From Rossellomorea sp. AcN35-11 (GTDB lineage Bacteria > Bacillota > Bacilli > Bacillales > Bacillaceae_B): a stretch of DNA of 64,000 bases. The notes beneath the pieces were generated by a model, which saw nothing but the letters and a program-made list of their open reading frames with translations, was not told the origin of the DNA and made no database searches. Positions 26,375 through 39,060 of the stretch are shown piece after piece. The stretch covers positions 1,126,501-1,190,500 of the forward strand of contig CP128835.1 of the NCBI GenBank assembly GCA_030388825.1. The letters are read 5' to 3'. Position 1 is the first letter of the stretch, and each line of letters starts with the position of its first letter. A program made the position numbers and the translations under genes.

Positions 26375-27562
26375 ATGGGAAAAACGGTTATCTTAGATGG
26401 AGCGAGAACACCTTTCGGTAAATTTGGAGGGAGCTTAAGCGGTTTTACAGCTTCTGAATTAGGCGGCTTTGCAGTGAAGGAAGCCCTGATACGTGCAGGG
26501 GTGAGCGGCGACGAAGTAGAGGAATTGATTCTTGGATCGGTCCTGCAGGGAGGACAGGGACAGATTCCTTCACGGCAGGCATCACGCCATGCAGGACTTC
26601 CTTGGAATGTCAAAACAGAAACCATCAACAAAGTATGTGCTTCCGGCATGCGCAGTGTGACAATGGCTGATCAGATCATCCGGGCAGGAGACGGCGAAGT
26701 CATCGTGGCAGGTGGAATGGAATCCATGTCCAATGCACCCTACATTCTTCCGAAAGCTCGCTGGGGCTTTAAAATGGGTGATTCACAGGTGAAAGATTCC
26801 ATGGTCCATGACGGACTGACGTGCAGCTTCAACAATGTTCACATGGGGACGTACGGAAATGAAACCGCGAAGGAATTCGAACTATCAAGGGAAGAGCAGG
26901 ATCAGTGGGCATTACGCAGCCATGAACGGGCAGTGAAAGCGACAGACGAAGGCATCCTCGGGGAAGAAATCGTCGCGGTGGAGGTGCCTCAGCGAAAAGG
27001 GGAACCTGTTATCGTCCATAAAGACGAAGCCCCACGAAAAGAAACGTCCCTTGAAGCCCTGTCGAAGTTAGGTCCGGTCTTCGGATCAGAAGGGACCATC
27101 ACAGCGGGGAACGCACCAGGAGTCAACGATGGGGCAGCTGCCATGGTTCTCATGAGTGAAGAGAGAGCAGTGAAGGAAGGGAAAAAGCCATTAGCCACGA
27201 TCCTAGGGTCTACAGCCATCGCTGTTGAAGCTAAGGACTTCCCGCAAACTCCAGGTCTTGTCATCAATGAGCTCCTGAAGAAAACGGGAAGATCCCTTGA
27301 AGAAATCGATCTGTTTGAAATCAACGAAGCCTTCGCAGCCGTGGCGTTAACAAGCGGTAAAATCGCAGGGCTGGATCCTGAGAAAGTCAACGTGAACGGC
27401 GGGGCCGTGGCACTTGGTCACCCGATCGGAGCAAGTGGCGCGCGCATCATCTTAACACTGGCATACGAATTGAAGCGCCGCGGCGGCGGAATCGGCATTG
27501 CATCCATCTGCAGCGGCGGCGGTCAAGGGGATGCCATTCTGATCGAGGTGGCGAAAGAGTAG
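26375..27562 (+). CDS. mmgA: Acetyl-CoA C-acetyltransferase (thiolase) MmgA
   Basis: A thiolase that reversibly condenses or cleaves acetyl-CoA units. The 395-residue protein has the nucleophile Cys in [12 protein letters not shown] (about residue 88) and the C-terminal motifs [11 protein letters not shown] and CSGGGQGDA with the second catalytic Cys. The ATG at 26375 follows GAAGGAGAG. It is first in the mmg-like operon, followed by hydroxyacyl-CoA dehydrogenase. Confidence 0.95.
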   Translation: MGKTVILDGARTPFGKFGGSLSGFTASELGGFAVKEALIRAGVSGDEVEELILGSVLQGGQGQIPSRQASRHAGLPWNVKTETINKVCASGMRSVTMADQIIRAGDGEVIVAGGMESMSNAPYILPKARWGFKMGDSQVKDSMVHDGLTCSFNNVHMGTYGNETAKEFELSREEQDQWALRSHERAVKATDEGILGEEIVAVEVPQRKGEPVIVHKDEAPRKETSLEALSKLGPVFGSEGTITAGNAPGVNDGAAAMVLMSEERAVKEGKKPLATILGSTAIAVEAKDFPQTPGLVINELLKKTGRSLEEIDLFEINEAFAAVALTSGKIAGLDPEKVNVNGGAVALGHPIGASGARIILTLAYELKRRGGGIGIASICSGGGQGDAILIEVAKE

Positions 27563-27590
27563 GGCGTTGGTGTTGTTCTTTGGATAATTT

Positions 27591-27707
27591 TTTGTACCAG
27601 GTACAAAGCGATTGAAATGTACCTGGTACAAAGCGATTGAAATGTACCAGGTACAAAGCGGGCGTTCTGTACCAGGTACAAAACAAACCAAATGTACCTG
27701 GTACAAG
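27591..27707. repeat. Five palindromes TGTACCWGGTACA at exact 25-bp pitch
   Basis: The 13-base palindrome occurs at 27593-27605, 27618-27630, 27643-27655, 27668-27680 and 27693-27705. Starts are exactly 25 bases apart; the central base is A, T, A, A, T. The 12-base spacers are AAGCGATTGAAA twice, then AAGCGGGCGTTC and AAACAAACCAAA, so spacing is kept while spacer sequence drifts. It fills the mmgA-hbd gap. The array has no cas genes and is too short-unit for CRISPR. Confidence 0.95.
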
Positions 27708-27827
27708 TCCGAATCTTCCAAAGTCCCGAAAAGGGGACATCAGCAGAGCTGCAAGCGAAATTACCACTTCAATTTAAAGCTAAACCAATAGATTATCAGT
27801 TTCAGTCTTAACAAAGGGGAGAACAAA

Positions 27828-28679
27828 ATGAACATCAAAAAAGTAATGGTCATCGGGGCAGGACAGATGGGATCAGGAATTTCTCAAGTGTGCGCACAAG
27901 CGGGGTTTGACGTCTACCTGAACGATCTGAAAGAAGAATTTGTACAAAAAGGAATGGGCGTGATTACGAAAAATCTGACGCGCTCTGTGGAAAAAGGAAG
28001 ATTGTCAGAAGAAGAAAAAGCGGCGACAGTCAACCGTTTGACGGCTTCAACGGATATCCATGACGCAAAGGAAGTCGATCTTGTCATCGAAGCAGCCGTT
28101 GAGAACATGGACATTAAGACGAAGATCTTTGCTCAATTGGATGAGATTACGCCAACGCATGCCATTCTTGCCACCAATACATCATCCCTTCCAATTACGG
28201 AAATCGCTTCAGCGACCAGGCGTCCGGAGCAAGTGATCGGAATGCACTTCATGAACCCGGTACCTGTCATGAAATTGGTGGAGATCATTCGCGGCCTGGC
28301 TACGACCGATGAAGTATATCAAGCGATTGAAGATATGACAAAGACTCTGAATAAAGTGCCCGTGGAGGTAGAAGATTTTCCAGGGTTTGTTTCAAACCGG
28401 ATTTTGATGCCGATGATTAATGAAGCGATCTACACCCTTTATGAAGGAGTCGCGAGTAAAGAAGCAATCGATGAAGTGATGAAGCTCGGTATGAATCACC
28501 CGATGGGGCCTCTTACGCTGGCAGATTTTATCGGACTTGATACATGCCTATACATCATGGAAACCCTCCACGAAGGGTTCGGTGATGACAAATACCGCCC
28601 ATGCCCGCTGCTTAGAAAATATGTGAAAGCCGGCTGGTTGGGACGAAAGACAGGCAGGGGCTTTTATTCATACGAGTAA
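27828..28679 (+). CDS. mmgB: 3-hydroxybutyryl-CoA dehydrogenase MmgB
   Basis: This 283-residue NAD-dependent dehydrogenase oxidises 3-hydroxyacyl-CoA to 3-ketoacyl-CoA. It has the N-terminal dinucleotide motif [12 protein letters not shown], the conserved [13 protein letters not shown] and [15 protein letters not shown] with the catalytic His, and a C-terminal all-helical domain. The ATG at 27828 follows AAAGGGGAG. It acts between thiolase and the acyl-CoA dehydrogenases in the same operon. Confidence 0.95.
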   Translation: MNIKKVMVIGAGQMGSGISQVCAQAGFDVYLNDLKEEFVQKGMGVITKNLTRSVEKGRLSEEEKAATVNRLTASTDIHDAKEVDLVIEAAVENMDIKTKIFAQLDEITPTHAILATNTSSLPITEIASATRRPEQVIGMHFMNPVPVMKLVEIIRGLATTDEVYQAIEDMTKTLNKVPVEVEDFPGFVSNRILMPMINEAIYTLYEGVASKEAIDEVMKLGMNHPMGPLTLADFIGLDTCLYIMETLHEGFGDDKYRPCPLLRKYVKAGWLGRKTGRGFYSYE

Positions 28680-28709
28680 AAACGAGTAAACATCAGGGGG
28701 GAATCATTC

Positions 28710-29847
28710 ATGGAGTTACGATTCACGGAAGAACAGCAGATGATGAGAAAGATGGTACGGGATTTTGCAGAAACGGAAATCCAGCCATTTGTTGAAAAGA
28801 TGGAAGAGGGGCATTTTCCAAGGGAGATCTTAAATAAAATGGCGGAACTCGGTCTGATGGGCATCACGGTTCCCGAGAAATATGGCGGCTCGGAGATGGA
28901 TTTTACATCTTACATCATTGCCATTCATGAATTGTCCAAAGTAAGTGCAACCATCGGGGTCATTTTGTCCGTTCATACGTCGGTGGGAACCAATCCGATC
29001 CTCTATTTCGGAAGTGAGGATCAAAAGCAAAAATACCTGCCAAAACTTGCAACAGGTGAGTACTTAGGGGCTTTTTGCCTGACGGAACCAAGTGCGGGAT
29101 CAGATGCGAAAAGCTTAAAGACACGTGCTGAGAAACGAGATGATCACTATGTGCTGAATGGCTCCAAAGTCTTTATTACCAATGGTGGTGAAGCGGATAC
29201 GTATATCGTTTTTGCTGCAACGGATCCGACAAAGGGAAGCCGGGGGGGTATCGGCATTCATCGTGGAGAAAGATACACCGGGCCTTGTAATCGGAAAAGA
29301 CGAACATAAGATGGGTCTTCACGGCTCGAGAACGGTTCAACTTACCTTTGAAGATATGAAGGTGCCTGTTGAGAACCTGCTTGGGCAGGAAGGGGAAGGA
29401 TTCAAGATTGCCATGGCCAATCTGGATGTCGGTCGCATCGGGATTGCTGCACAAGCGTTAGGGATCGCGGAAGCGGCTTTCGATTATTCAACGGCTTATG
29501 CAAAAGAGCGTGTGCAATTCGGTAAACCGATTTCTCAACAGCAGGGGATCGGCTTCAAGCTTGCGGATATGGCAACAGCCGTTGAAGGCTCCAAGCTTCT
29601 TGTATACCGGGCAGCCAATCTTCGTTCGAACGATATCTCCTGCGGAAAAGAAGCCAGCATGGCAAAGCTGTTTGCTTCGAAAACAGCCGTAGAGGTGTCG
29701 ACGGAAGCGATTCAGGTATATGGAGGATATGGCTATACGAAGGAATATCCTGTTGAACGCTTATTCCGGGATGCGAAGGTAACGGAGATTTATGAGGGTA
29801 CGAGTGAGATTCAGCGGATGGTGATTGGGAAGAATTTATTGGTTTAG
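28710..29847 (+). pseudogene. Acyl-CoA dehydrogenase, frameshifted at a G7 run
   Basis: The first part reads a normal N-terminal acyl-CoA dehydrogenase ([21 protein letters not shown]... CLTEPSAGSDAKSLKT). At the run of seven Gs (29242-29248) it leaves frame. Removing one G gives KGSRGVSAFIVEKDTPGLVIGKDE and continues to the C-terminal VYGGYGYTKEYPVERLFRDAKVTEIYEGTSEIQR, ending at 29847. The restored length is 378 residues, typical of MmgC/AcdA flavoenzymes that desaturate acyl-CoA. A second, intact paralogue follows directly, so loss could be tolerated; sequencing error is equally possible. Confidence 0.9.
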
Positions 29848-30007
29848 TTGTGATTATCGGATTTTAAGGTCCTGGATGAATGGATGGGAGGACACATTCT
29901 TTGGCGTGTCAGGCATCATCCGCTGGATTGTGTTTCGAGGGGAAAGATTTGCTTGCCTTTTGAGGATTCCAGAGCCCGAAATAAATTTAGTTAATGGGGG
30001 AATAGAG

Positions 30008-31147
30008 ATGAATTTTAAGTTGTCGGAAGAGCATGAAATGATACGAAAGATGGTGCGTGATTTTGCCCGGAATGAGGTGGCTCCCACAGCTTCTGAGCGT
30101 GATGAGGAAGAGCGCTTCGATATGGATTTATTCAAGAAAATGGCGGAGCTTGGATTGACAGGGATCCCTTGGCCGGAAGAATACGGTGGAATCGGCAGTG
30201 ACTATTTAGCCTACTGTATCGCCGTCGAAGAGCTGTCAAGGGTATGTGCATCCATCGGTGTGACCCTCTCGGCCCATACTTCGCTTGCAGGCTGGCCCGT
30301 ATATAAATTTGGTACAGAAGAGCAGAAGCAGAAGTATCTACGCCCCATGGCCCAAGGTGAGAAAATCGGTGCGTATGGCCTGACGGAGCCGGGTTCCGGA
30401 TCAGATGCAGGCGGCATGAAAACAACGGCCCGCTTAGAAGGGGATCACTACGTATTGAACGGTTCTAAAATTTTCATTACAAACGGCGGAATCGCGGATA
30501 CGTATATCGTATTTGCGTTAACAGATCCTTCTCAGCGTCAGCGCGGAACAAGTGCCTTTATCGTAGAGAAAGAATTTGAAGGCTTTTCTGTAGGGAAGAA
30601 AGAGAAAAAACTAGGGATCCGGTCGTCTCCAACGACGGAAATCGTGTTTGAAGACTGTAAGGTACCAAAAGAGAACATGCTGGGGAAGGAAGGCGATGGA
30701 TTCAAAATCGCCATGATGACGCTGGATGGGGGCCGTAACGGGATCGCCGCCCAGGCTGTCGGGATTGCCCAGGGAGCTCTTGATGCGTCTGTCGAATATG
30801 CGAAAGAGCGTGAGCAGTTCGGTAAGCCGATAGCAGCGAATCAGGGGATTTCATTCAAAATCGCCGATATGGCGACATCCATCGAAGCTTCCCGTCTATT
30901 AACCTATCAAGCTGCCTGGTTGGAATCAGAAGGCCTTCCATATGGAAAAGAGTCGGCAATGTCGAAGCTCATGGCCGGCGATACAGCCATGAAAGTGACA
31001 ACGGAAGCCGTTCAAATTTTTGGTGGTTACGGTTATACAAAGGATTATCCCGTTGAGCGTTATATGCGTGATGCGAAGATTACCCAGATATATGAAGGGA
31101 CACAGGAGATTCAGCGGTTGGTTATTTCCCGGATGGTGACGAAGTAA
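30008..31147 (+). CDS. Acyl-CoA dehydrogenase
   Basis: This FAD-dependent dehydrogenase of 379 residues introduces the alpha-beta double bond in acyl-CoA. It carries [33 protein letters not shown], and the C-terminal [37 protein letters not shown] with the catalytic Glu region. The ATG at 30008 follows GGGGGAATAG; an upstream open extension is non-coding in character. It is paralogous to the preceding gene. Its place beside icmF suggests a short or branched chain substrate, which is inference. Confidence 0.93.
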   Translation: MNFKLSEEHEMIRKMVRDFARNEVAPTASERDEEERFDMDLFKKMAELGLTGIPWPEEYGGIGSDYLAYCIAVEELSRVCASIGVTLSAHTSLAGWPVYKFGTEEQKQKYLRPMAQGEKIGAYGLTEPGSGSDAGGMKTTARLEGDHYVLNGSKIFITNGGIADTYIVFALTDPSQRQRGTSAFIVEKEFEGFSVGKKEKKLGIRSSPTTEIVFEDCKVPKENMLGKEGDGFKIAMMTLDGGRNGIAAQAVGIAQGALDASVEYAKEREQFGKPIAANQGISFKIADMATSIEASRLLTYQAAWLESEGLPYGKESAMSKLMAGDTAMKVTTEAVQIFGGYGYTKDYPVERYMRDAKITQIYEGTQEIQRLVISRMVTK

Positions 31148-31385
31148 GGCTAGGATTGTACAGGAGTTTTTCTTGAAAGGAGATCTTGTGGTCCTTTCGA
31201 TCTCGTGTCAGCCACCCTGGGGGCTTCATGGCGTAAAGGGGTTAGTGTCAGACGTGCTGCTTCAGGGGCAGACCCGGTATCATTATAGGGATAAAGGGTT
31301 CTAATTGCTTTGTTGGGGGATGAAGCGGTTAGCCCGGGAATGAGAAGGCGATGGGAGAAATGGATAGAAAAGGCGGTCGGTTGTT
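31148..31385. other. Gap before the TetR gene
   Basis: A weak hairpin GAAAGGA/TCCTTTC (about 31175-31198) and two GTGTCAG repeats (31205 and 31245) are present. No clear promoter or operator matching the fadF/mmgA palindrome is visible. Confidence 0.3.
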
Positions 31386-32039
31386 TTGAATAAGAAGAGG
31401 GAAGTTCATGCTTCAGTCAAGGATGAACGTTTAGTGGAAAAACGGCGGGATCAGATGATTCGCGGGGCCGTCTCTTTATTTAAACAAAAGGGGTTTCACC
31501 GCACCACGACTAGAGAGATCGCAAAGGCCGCCGGATTCAGTATCGGAACGCTGTATGAATATATACGAACAAAGGAAGATGTCCTGTATTTAGTGTGTGA
31601 CAGCATTTATGAGCAGGTTCGTTTGGAGCTTGAGGAACTGGATGTAGGCAAAGGGACAGTGGAGAGCCTGAGGCTTGGCATTGCTCATTATTTCCAAGTA
31701 ATGGACCGCATGCAGGATGAGGTACTCGTCATGTATCAGGAAGCGAAGTCCCTATCGAAGGATGCCCTTCCGTATGTACTGCAGAAGGAGCTTGAAATGG
31801 TGGGTATGGTGGAAGACCTCATCGTCGGCTGTGTGGAAAGCGGGAAGCTTGAGCTTGATGACGATCAGATCCATATGCTGGCCCAAAATGTATTCGTCCA
31901 GGGACAGATGTGGGGATTTCGCCGCTGGGCTCTGCAAAAACGTTACACACTGGATGACTACATCAATCTTCAAATTGAACTTCTTTTCACAGGAATCATC
32001 GGATTTGAAAAACAAGGGAGAACAGGGGGAGTAATATGA
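31386..32039 (+). CDS. TetR/AcrR family regulator
   Basis: This 217-residue repressor-type protein has an N-terminal helix-turn-helix ([48 protein letters not shown], about residues 20-65) and a helical ligand domain. The start appears to be TTG at 31386. Its stop overlaps the icmF start by ATGA, so the two are translationally coupled. It is the natural candidate to bind the TGARYGNNCRTTCA sites at fadF and mmgA and respond to an acyl-CoA, but this is inferred from context. Confidence 0.9.
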   Translation: MNKKREVHASVKDERLVEKRRDQMIRGAVSLFKQKGFHRTTTREIAKAAGFSIGTLYEYIRTKEDVLYLVCDSIYEQVRLELEELDVGKGTVESLRLGIAHYFQVMDRMQDEVLVMYQEAKSLSKDALPYVLQKELEMVGMVEDLIVGCVESGKLELDDDQIHMLAQNVFVQGQMWGFRRWALQKRYTLDDYINLQIELLFTGIIGFEKQGRTGGVI

Positions 32040-35000
32040 GCACGGTTGAAATATACAAACCTAAGCACCACGTACGTTTTGTCACGGCTTCAAGTCTGTT
32101 TGACGGACATGATGCGTCGATCAACATCATGCGTCGGATTATCCAGGCAAGCGGGGCAGAGGTTATTCATTTAGGGCATAACCGCTCTGTGGAGGAAGTG
32201 GTCAATGCCGCAATCCAGGAGGATGTACAGGGGATTGCGATTTCATCCTACCAGGGAGGACATGTGGAGTACTTCAAATACATGTATGACCTTTTGAAAG
32301 AAAGAGGAGCCTCGCATATCCGAATTTATGGCGGAGGCGGCGGCGTCATCATCCCGCGTGAAATCAAGGAACTTCATGAATACGGGATTGCCCGCATTTT
32401 CTCGCCTGAAGACGGACGGACTCAAGGTCTTCAAGGGATGATCAATAACATGATCGAAGAGTGCGATTTCCCGACCATTAAAGGGAGTCTGAATCAAGAG
32501 GTTGAAAAACTGTCAACGGGAGAAGTGAACACGGTTTCGAAACTGATTTCACTTGCAGAGTACCAAGTGGGAGCGAATGAAGAAGTTGCGGCTGCAGCAC
32601 AAACCGTTTTCTCTGAAATTAAGAATCTGGCTAAAAAGGTGCCTGTACTTGGGATCACAGGGACAGGGGGAGCAGGGAAGAGTTCCTTGACGGATGAATT
32701 GATCCGCCGCTTCATCAACGAGCTTCCTGAAAAGAAGATTGCGATACTATCAATCGATCCCACGAAGCAGAAAACAGGTGGAGCTCTTCTTGGGGACCGC
32801 ATTCGTATGAATGCCATCTTCAACCCTCGCGTCTATATGCGAAGTCTTGCTACCCGTGGGTCGAAAACAGAGCTTTCACTGGCCATCAAGGATGCCATCA
32901 ATGTGGTCAAAGCGGCAGGCTACGACTTGATCGTCGTGGAAACGAGCGGAATCGGGCAGGGGGATGCGGAAATCGCTGAAATCTGTGATATGTCCATGTA
33001 TGTGATGACAAGTGAGTTCGGTGCTCCTTCCCAGCTTGAGAAAATCGATATGATCGATTTTGCCGATCTGATCGTCATCAATAAATTTGAGCGAAAAGGC
33101 TCAGAGGATGCAAGACGCCAGGTCCAGAAGCAGTATCAGCGGAGCCACTTGCTTTTTGATAAAGATTTAGATGACATGCCGGTTTACGGAACGATTGCCA
33201 GCCAGTTCAACGACCCGGGTACAAATGCGTTGTTTGCAGCGATAGTCGAAACCGTGAATAAGAAGATGGAACTGGATTGGAAAACGGGCTTCTCCAAAGA
33301 TGTAGATGTGGAAAAGCAAAACGTCATCATTCCAAACAATCGCCGTTACTATCTCCGTGAGATTGCGGAAACGGTCCGGAACTATCATAAAAAAGCCGAA
33401 GAGCAGGTGAACCTTGCCCGCAGGTTGTTCCAATTGGAAGGGGCAATCCAAGCTGTAAACGAAAAAGAAACAAATGAAGGTGTCATAACATCTCTTCAGA
33501 CGTTGAAAGATGAAATCGAAAATAAATTAACAGCAGAATCGAAACAGATTTTACAAAAATGGGATGGGTTGAAAGAAACCTACAGCAAAGATCAATTCAT
33601 CACGAAAATCCGTGATAAAGAAATCGTCACGGAGTTAAAGACAAAGAGCTTATCGGGACTCGATATTCCGAAAGTGGCTCTTCCAAAATACAAAGACTAC
33701 GGCCAGATACTGGATTGGGTCTACAAAGAGAATGTACCGGGTTCGTTCCCCTATACAGCAGGGGTATTTCCATTCAAGCGAAAAGGGGAAGACCCGAAGC
33801 GTCAGTTTGCCGGTGAAGGGACGCCTGAACGGACGAACCGCCGCTTCCACTACTTGTCGAAAGATGATGATGCGAAACGTCTGAGTACAGCCTTTGATTC
33901 TGTGACCTTATATGGTGAAGATCCGGATCACCGTCCTGACATTTACGGAAAAGTCGGGGAAAGCGGTGTAAGCATCTGTACTCTTGAAGACATGAAAAAG
34001 CTATATGCAGGCTTTGACCTGTGTGCCCCTTCTACATCTGTATCCATGACCATCAATGGTCCAGCACCGATCATCCTTGCCATGTATATGAACACGGCAA
34101 TCGATCAGCAAATCCGCATGAAGGAAGAAGAGCTTGGCCGTGTGCTGACGGTGGAAGAATACGTGGAAGTGAAGGAGCAGACGATGCAGGTTGTCCGTGG
34201 AACGGTTCAGGCAGATATTTTAAAAGAAGATCAGGGTCAGAACACGTGTATCTTCTCTACAGAATTTGCCCTGCGAATGATGGGAGACATTCAGCAGTAT
34301 TTCATTGATCACAAAGTGAGAAACTATTACTCTGTTTCGATTTCAGGTTATCATATCGCTGAAGCGGGAGCGAATCCGATATCCCAGCTTGCCTTCACAT
34401 TGGCGAACGGATTCACATACGTGGAATACTACTTGAGCAGGGGAATGGACATCGATGCTTTTGCTCCAAACTTATCGTTTTTCTTCTCCAACGGTCTCGA
34501 TCCCGAGTATACGGTGATCGGACGCGTTGCCCGTCGAATCTGGTCAACGGTTATGAGGGATAAATACGGTGCCAATGAGAGAAGCCAGAAGCTGAAGTAC
34601 CATATCCAGACGTCGGGACGATCCCTGCATGCCCAGGAAATCGACTTCAATGATATACGTACAACACTTCAAGCCCTTATGGCCCTGCAGGATAACTGTA
34701 ACTCCCTGCACACGAATGCCTATGATGAAGCGATCACGACGCCTACAGAAGAATCTGTCCGCCGTGCCATGGCGATCCAAATGATCATCACGAAGGAACA
34801 TGGATTATCAAAAAATGAAAATCCACTTCAAGGATCGTTCATTGTAGAAGAGTTGACAGATCTTGTGGAAGAAATGGTCCTGACAGAATTCGATCGATTA
34901 AATGACCGCGGAGGCGTATTGGGATCCATGGAGACCCAGTATCAACGAGGGAAGATCCAGGAAGAGTCCATGTTCTATGAGATGAAAAAACATTCAGGTG

Positions 35001-35302
35001 AGCTTCCTATCGTTGGAGTGAACACGTACCTGAATCCAAATCCGCCGTCTGAAGAACAGATGGACAGCATGGAGCTGGCCCGCGCAACGAAGGAAGAAAA
35101 AGAAACACAAATTCATAATCTCAGAGACTTCCAATCACAGCACAAAGATCAAGCCGAAGAGGCCTTGACCCGCTTAAAGCAGGCAGCGGTTAACGGAGGG
35201 AATATCTTTGAAGAATTGATGGAAACGGTCAAGGTGGCCAGTCTCGGTCAAATTACACGTGCCCTGTATGAAGTTGGCGGGCAGTATCGTCGTAATATGT
35301 AA
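32036..35302 (+). CDS. icmF: Fused isobutyryl-CoA mutase IcmF
   Basis: IcmF is an adenosylcobalamin enzyme that interconverts isobutyryl- and n-butyryl-CoA (some also isovaleryl/pivalyl-CoA). The 1088-residue protein has three parts. The B12-binding domain carries the Co-ligand His in FDGHDASIN (about residue 25). The MeaB-like GTPase chaperone carries the P-loop GTGGAGKSS (about residue 208). The large mutase domain has [24 protein letters not shown]. Length and order match known IcmF fusions. It is coupled to the TetR gene and links branched-chain acyl-CoA to the neighbouring beta-oxidation genes. Confidence 0.97.
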   Translation: MSTVEIYKPKHHVRFVTASSLFDGHDASINIMRRIIQASGAEVIHLGHNRSVEEVVNAAIQEDVQGIAISSYQGGHVEYFKYMYDLLKERGASHIRIYGGGGGVIIPREIKELHEYGIARIFSPEDGRTQGLQGMINNMIEECDFPTIKGSLNQEVEKLSTGEVNTVSKLISLAEYQVGANEEVAAAAQTVFSEIKNLAKKVPVLGITGTGGAGKSSLTDELIRRFINELPEKKIAILSIDPTKQKTGGALLGDRIRMNAIFNPRVYMRSLATRGSKTELSLAIKDAINVVKAAGYDLIVVETSGIGQGDAEIAEICDMSMYVMTSEFGAPSQLEKIDMIDFADLIVINKFERKGSEDARRQVQKQYQRSHLLFDKDLDDMPVYGTIASQFNDPGTNALFAAIVETVNKKMELDWKTGFSKDVDVEKQNVIIPNNRRYYLREIAETVRNYHKKAEEQVNLARRLFQLEGAIQAVNEKETNEGVITSLQTLKDEIENKLTAESKQILQKWDGLKETYSKDQFITKIRDKEIVTELKTKSLSGLDIPKVALPKYKDYGQILDWVYKENVPGSFPYTAGVFPFKRKGEDPKRQFAGEGTPERTNRRFHYLSKDDDAKRLSTAFDSVTLYGEDPDHRPDIYGKVGESGVSICTLEDMKKLYAGFDLCAPSTSVSMTINGPAPIILAMYMNTAIDQQIRMKEEELGRVLTVEEYVEVKEQTMQVVRGTVQADILKEDQGQNTCIFSTEFALRMMGDIQQYFIDHKVRNYYSVSISGYHIAEAGANPISQLAFTLANGFTYVEYYLSRGMDIDAFAPNLSFFFSNGLDPEYTVIGRVARRIWSTVMRDKYGANERSQKLKYHIQTSGRSLHAQEIDFNDIRTTLQALMALQDNCNSLHTNAYDEAITTPTEESVRRAMAIQMIITKEHGLSKNENPLQGSFIVEELTDLVEEMVLTEFDRLNDRGGVLGSMETQYQRGKIQEESMFYEMKKHSGELPIVGVNTYLNPNPPSEEQMDSMELARATKEEKETQIHNLRDFQSQHKDQAEEALTRLKQAAVNGGNIFEELMETVKVASLGQITRALYEVGGQYRRNM

Positions 35303-35319
35303 CAGATCATGATGAAGGT

Positions 35320-35351
35320 GAGACTACTGTATAGGCAGTGGTCTCTTTTTC
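35320..35351 (+). terminator. icmF terminator
   Basis: GAGACTACTG and CAGTGGTCTC form a stem with one G-U pair, followed by TTTTT. Confidence 0.88.
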
Positions 35352-35614
35352 TGGCGGGTAATTGATGTTGAACAAAGGGCATAATCATAGTGATGAGGGA
35401 TAGGGCGATTCACCCGTATGTAAAAGCAAACAGCCAACATTCGAATAAACCTTTCCCAACAAGTTTAAAAATGGACCAAATCGTCTATCCTTTAAACGAA
35501 AACAACCAATTTTTAACACGATCTTAATAGTAGTCTGGTATTATTTCCTATATAATGAGAATTGTCAGATAAGTGATGAGGGAAAGAACGATACATACGT
35601 TTGGATGTGAGACT

Positions 35615-35797
35615 GTGAAGACGATTTTACGTTATGGACTATTGGTCATGATCCTATGCATCGCCGTACTTTTATATCAATTTCAATTAGGGGCGGTTCC
35701 TTTTTTTCTTCTGTCTTTCTATTTTTTCTATGAAGCATTCCGCGTGATTCGGAACGGTGAAAAAGAAGAAAAATGGGGGAGTGGCAGGCCCTCCTGA
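35615..35797 (+). CDS. Small membrane protein of unknown function
   Basis: About 60 residues with two hydrophobic segments (YGLLVMILCIAVLLY and VPFFLLSFYFFYEAFRVI) and a charged tail. It precedes rpoE on the same strand, about 160 bases away. A good TATAAT (35551-35556) lies upstream. The start is uncertain: GTG at 35615 has a GGATGTGAG stretch upstream, while GTG/ATG at 35573-35576 would add 14 residues. No family recognised. Confidence 0.55.
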   Translation: MKTILRYGLLVMILCIAVLLYQFQLGAVPFFLLSFYFFYEAFRVIRNGEKEEKWGSGRPS

Positions 35798-35957
35798 CGC
35801 CAGTTCTGAAAAAAAAGCGACAAAAACAAGATAGGTATGGCATAAAGTCTTTCTTATTGTTTATAATGATGAATATGGTTAAAATTGATAATGGAGAATT
35901 TTTGCCCTTTTTTACTCTACTTAGTAGAGTGTGAAATAGAGAAAGGAAGTGCGTACA

Positions 35958-36512
35958 TTGAGTCTTAAGCAGTTATCCAAAGAAGAATTGCGTCAAACAT
36001 CATTCATTGAGTTGGCACATGAAATTTTAGTAGAGAAAAAGCAGCCAATGGCATTCGAAGAAGTAGTCAGCGAAATCAAAGGCTTGCTTGAAATCTCTGA
36101 TAAAGAGGTTCGCAACCGTTTACTTCAGTTCTACACGGACTTGAATATTGATGGTCGCTTCATTGCCATGGGTGACAACCGTTGGGGATTAAGAGAATGG
36201 TATCCTGTCGATCAAATTGAAGAAGAGACGGTTCCAACGATGAAATCCAGCAAAAAGAAAAAAGCGAAGAAAAAAGACGATGACGATTTAGATCTTGATG
36301 ATTTCGATGATCTTGACGATGAAGATCTCGATTATGATGATCTTGACGATACAGACGATGACGATGATCTCACCGATGACGACGATGATGCCGTTGACGA
36401 TGAAGACGACGATCTGGATATCGATGAAGACGAAGAAGATCTAGAGCTCGATGAATTTGACGAAATCGATGACGAAGATGAAGAGCTTGATGAGGAAGAG
36501 GACGATAAATAA
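35958..36512 (+). CDS. rpoE: RNA polymerase delta subunit RpoE
   Basis: Delta is a Gram-positive RNA polymerase subunit that improves recycling and promoter selectivity. The 184-residue protein has an N-terminal HARE-HTH domain (residues 1-90, FIELAHEILVEKKQPMAFEEVV... RWGLREWYP). A basic KKKKAKKK patch follows, then a long disordered tail almost wholly Asp/Glu. TTG at 35958 suits the AAAGGAAG site better than GTG at 35949. It sits just before pyrG as in B. subtilis. Confidence 0.97.
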   Translation: MSLKQLSKEELRQTSFIELAHEILVEKKQPMAFEEVVSEIKGLLEISDKEVRNRLLQFYTDLNIDGRFIAMGDNRWGLREWYPVDQIEEETVPTMKSSKKKKAKKKDDDDLDLDDFDDLDDEDLDYDDLDDTDDDDDLTDDDDDAVDDEDDDLDIDEDEEDLELDEFDEIDDEDEELDEEEDDK

Positions 36513-36645
36513 TCATCCTGTCCTCTGATGAAGGTATTAGATCTACAAACAGTCCATAAACCTTATAGGAATCCCTGCTGATCGACTTTTAGGCAGGGAT
36601 TTGCCATGAAGGTCATTGATTGAAAATTCCTTCATTATTCTATGC

Positions 36646-36756
36646 TTGACTTCTCTCGTACAGGAAGGTAGTATTTTATTTGGGCTCCTTAAAAAAGGAC
36701 GGATATAGTATATAACGCTCCCCTTACATGCTTGTAAGAGGGGCGTTTTTTATTTT
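36646..36756 (+). promoter_or_regulatory. pyrG promoter and CTP-sensing reiterative-transcription attenuator
   Basis: TTGACT (36646-36651), 17 bases, TAGTAT (36669-36674) and a transcript start predicted at GGGCTCC (36682) reproduce the B. subtilis pyrG arrangement. There, low CTP causes repeated G addition at the 5' end. The poly-G leader then pairs with the C/U-rich arm of a downstream terminator. Here that terminator has the arm CGCTCCCCTTACA (36716-36728) and TGTAAGAGGGGCG (36733-36745) followed by Ts. The mechanism is established for B. subtilis; conservation is seen here. Confidence 0.9.
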
Positions 36757-38612
<1,856 letters not shown>

Positions 38613-38629
38613 GAAACGATTCTGGAACT

Positions 38630-38660
38630 GCTCTCCCTGATTGGGGAGAGCGGTTTTTTA
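38630..38660 (+). terminator. pyrG terminator
   Basis: GCTCTCCC and GGGGAGAGC form the stem, followed by TTTTTT. Confidence 0.92.
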
Positions 38661-38788
38661 TTGGTTGGAATGGTCAACAGAAAATCGGCTTTATCAACCT
38701 CTTTTCGCAATATGGACCATTCTACAAATAAAGACATTTTTCGCGAATACTCGTCATTCCCATTGCGAAAAATTCTGAAAAAAGAATA

Positions 38789-38817
38789 TTGACAATATTC
38801 CCACATATCGGTAACAT
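38789..38817 (+). promoter_or_regulatory. Promoter of the SAM riboswitch transcript
   Basis: Perfect TTGACA (38789-38794), 17 bases, then TAACAT (38812-38817), about 35 bases upstream of the aptamer. Confidence 0.75.
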
Positions 38818-38856
38818 AGCGATTATAGCAAATGCGAACCAAACCAATTTCATAAT

Positions 38857-38965
38857 CTCTTATAAAGAGTTGGCAGAGGGACTGGCCCGATGATGCCCGG
38901 CAACCTACCGTTCACAAACGGAAAGGTGCTAAGACCTGCAGGAAGAATTTCCTGAGTGATAAGAG
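38857..38965 (+). ncRNA. SAM-I riboswitch (S-box) aptamer
   Basis: The region carries the S-box hallmarks: P1 arms CTCTTAT (38857-38863) and ATAAGAG (38959-38965), AGAGTTGGCAGAGGGACTGG, CCGATGATGCCCGGCAACC, AAGGTGCTAAGACCTGCAGG and CCTGAGTGAT. SAM binding stabilises P1 and permits the downstream terminator. Without SAM, the 3' side of P1 (AAGAG) can pair with CTCTT of the terminator arm as antiterminator. It is on the strand of the following ABC transporter. Confidence 0.96.
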
Positions 38966-38981
38966 TACGTTTATTTATACA

Positions 38982-39017
38982 TAAACCTCTTTTCTCTTGG
39001 GAAAAGAGGTTTTTTAT
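38982..39017 (+). terminator. SAM riboswitch expression-platform terminator
   Basis: AAACCTCTTTTC and GGAAAAGAGGTTT form the stem, followed by TTTTTATTT. Its left arm overlaps the predicted antiterminator partner of P1. Confidence 0.92.
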
Positions 39018-39060
39018 TTGGCTCTTTACGTAAGTTGGTTGTTGTTCTAAAGAAGATTGT

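Noticed and set aside
27591-27707. Possible CRISPR array
   Set aside because: Repeats are 13-bp palindromes with 12-bp spacers, two of the spacers are identical, and no cas genes are nearby.
27447-27767. Minus-strand open frames reading VPGT/CTWY-type peptide repeats
   Set aside because: They are only the translation of the palindrome array and the end of mmgA; no ribosome site.
36291-36511. GAT-rich tract as a microsatellite repeat
   Set aside because: It encodes the Asp/Glu tail of RpoE, a normal feature of the delta subunit.
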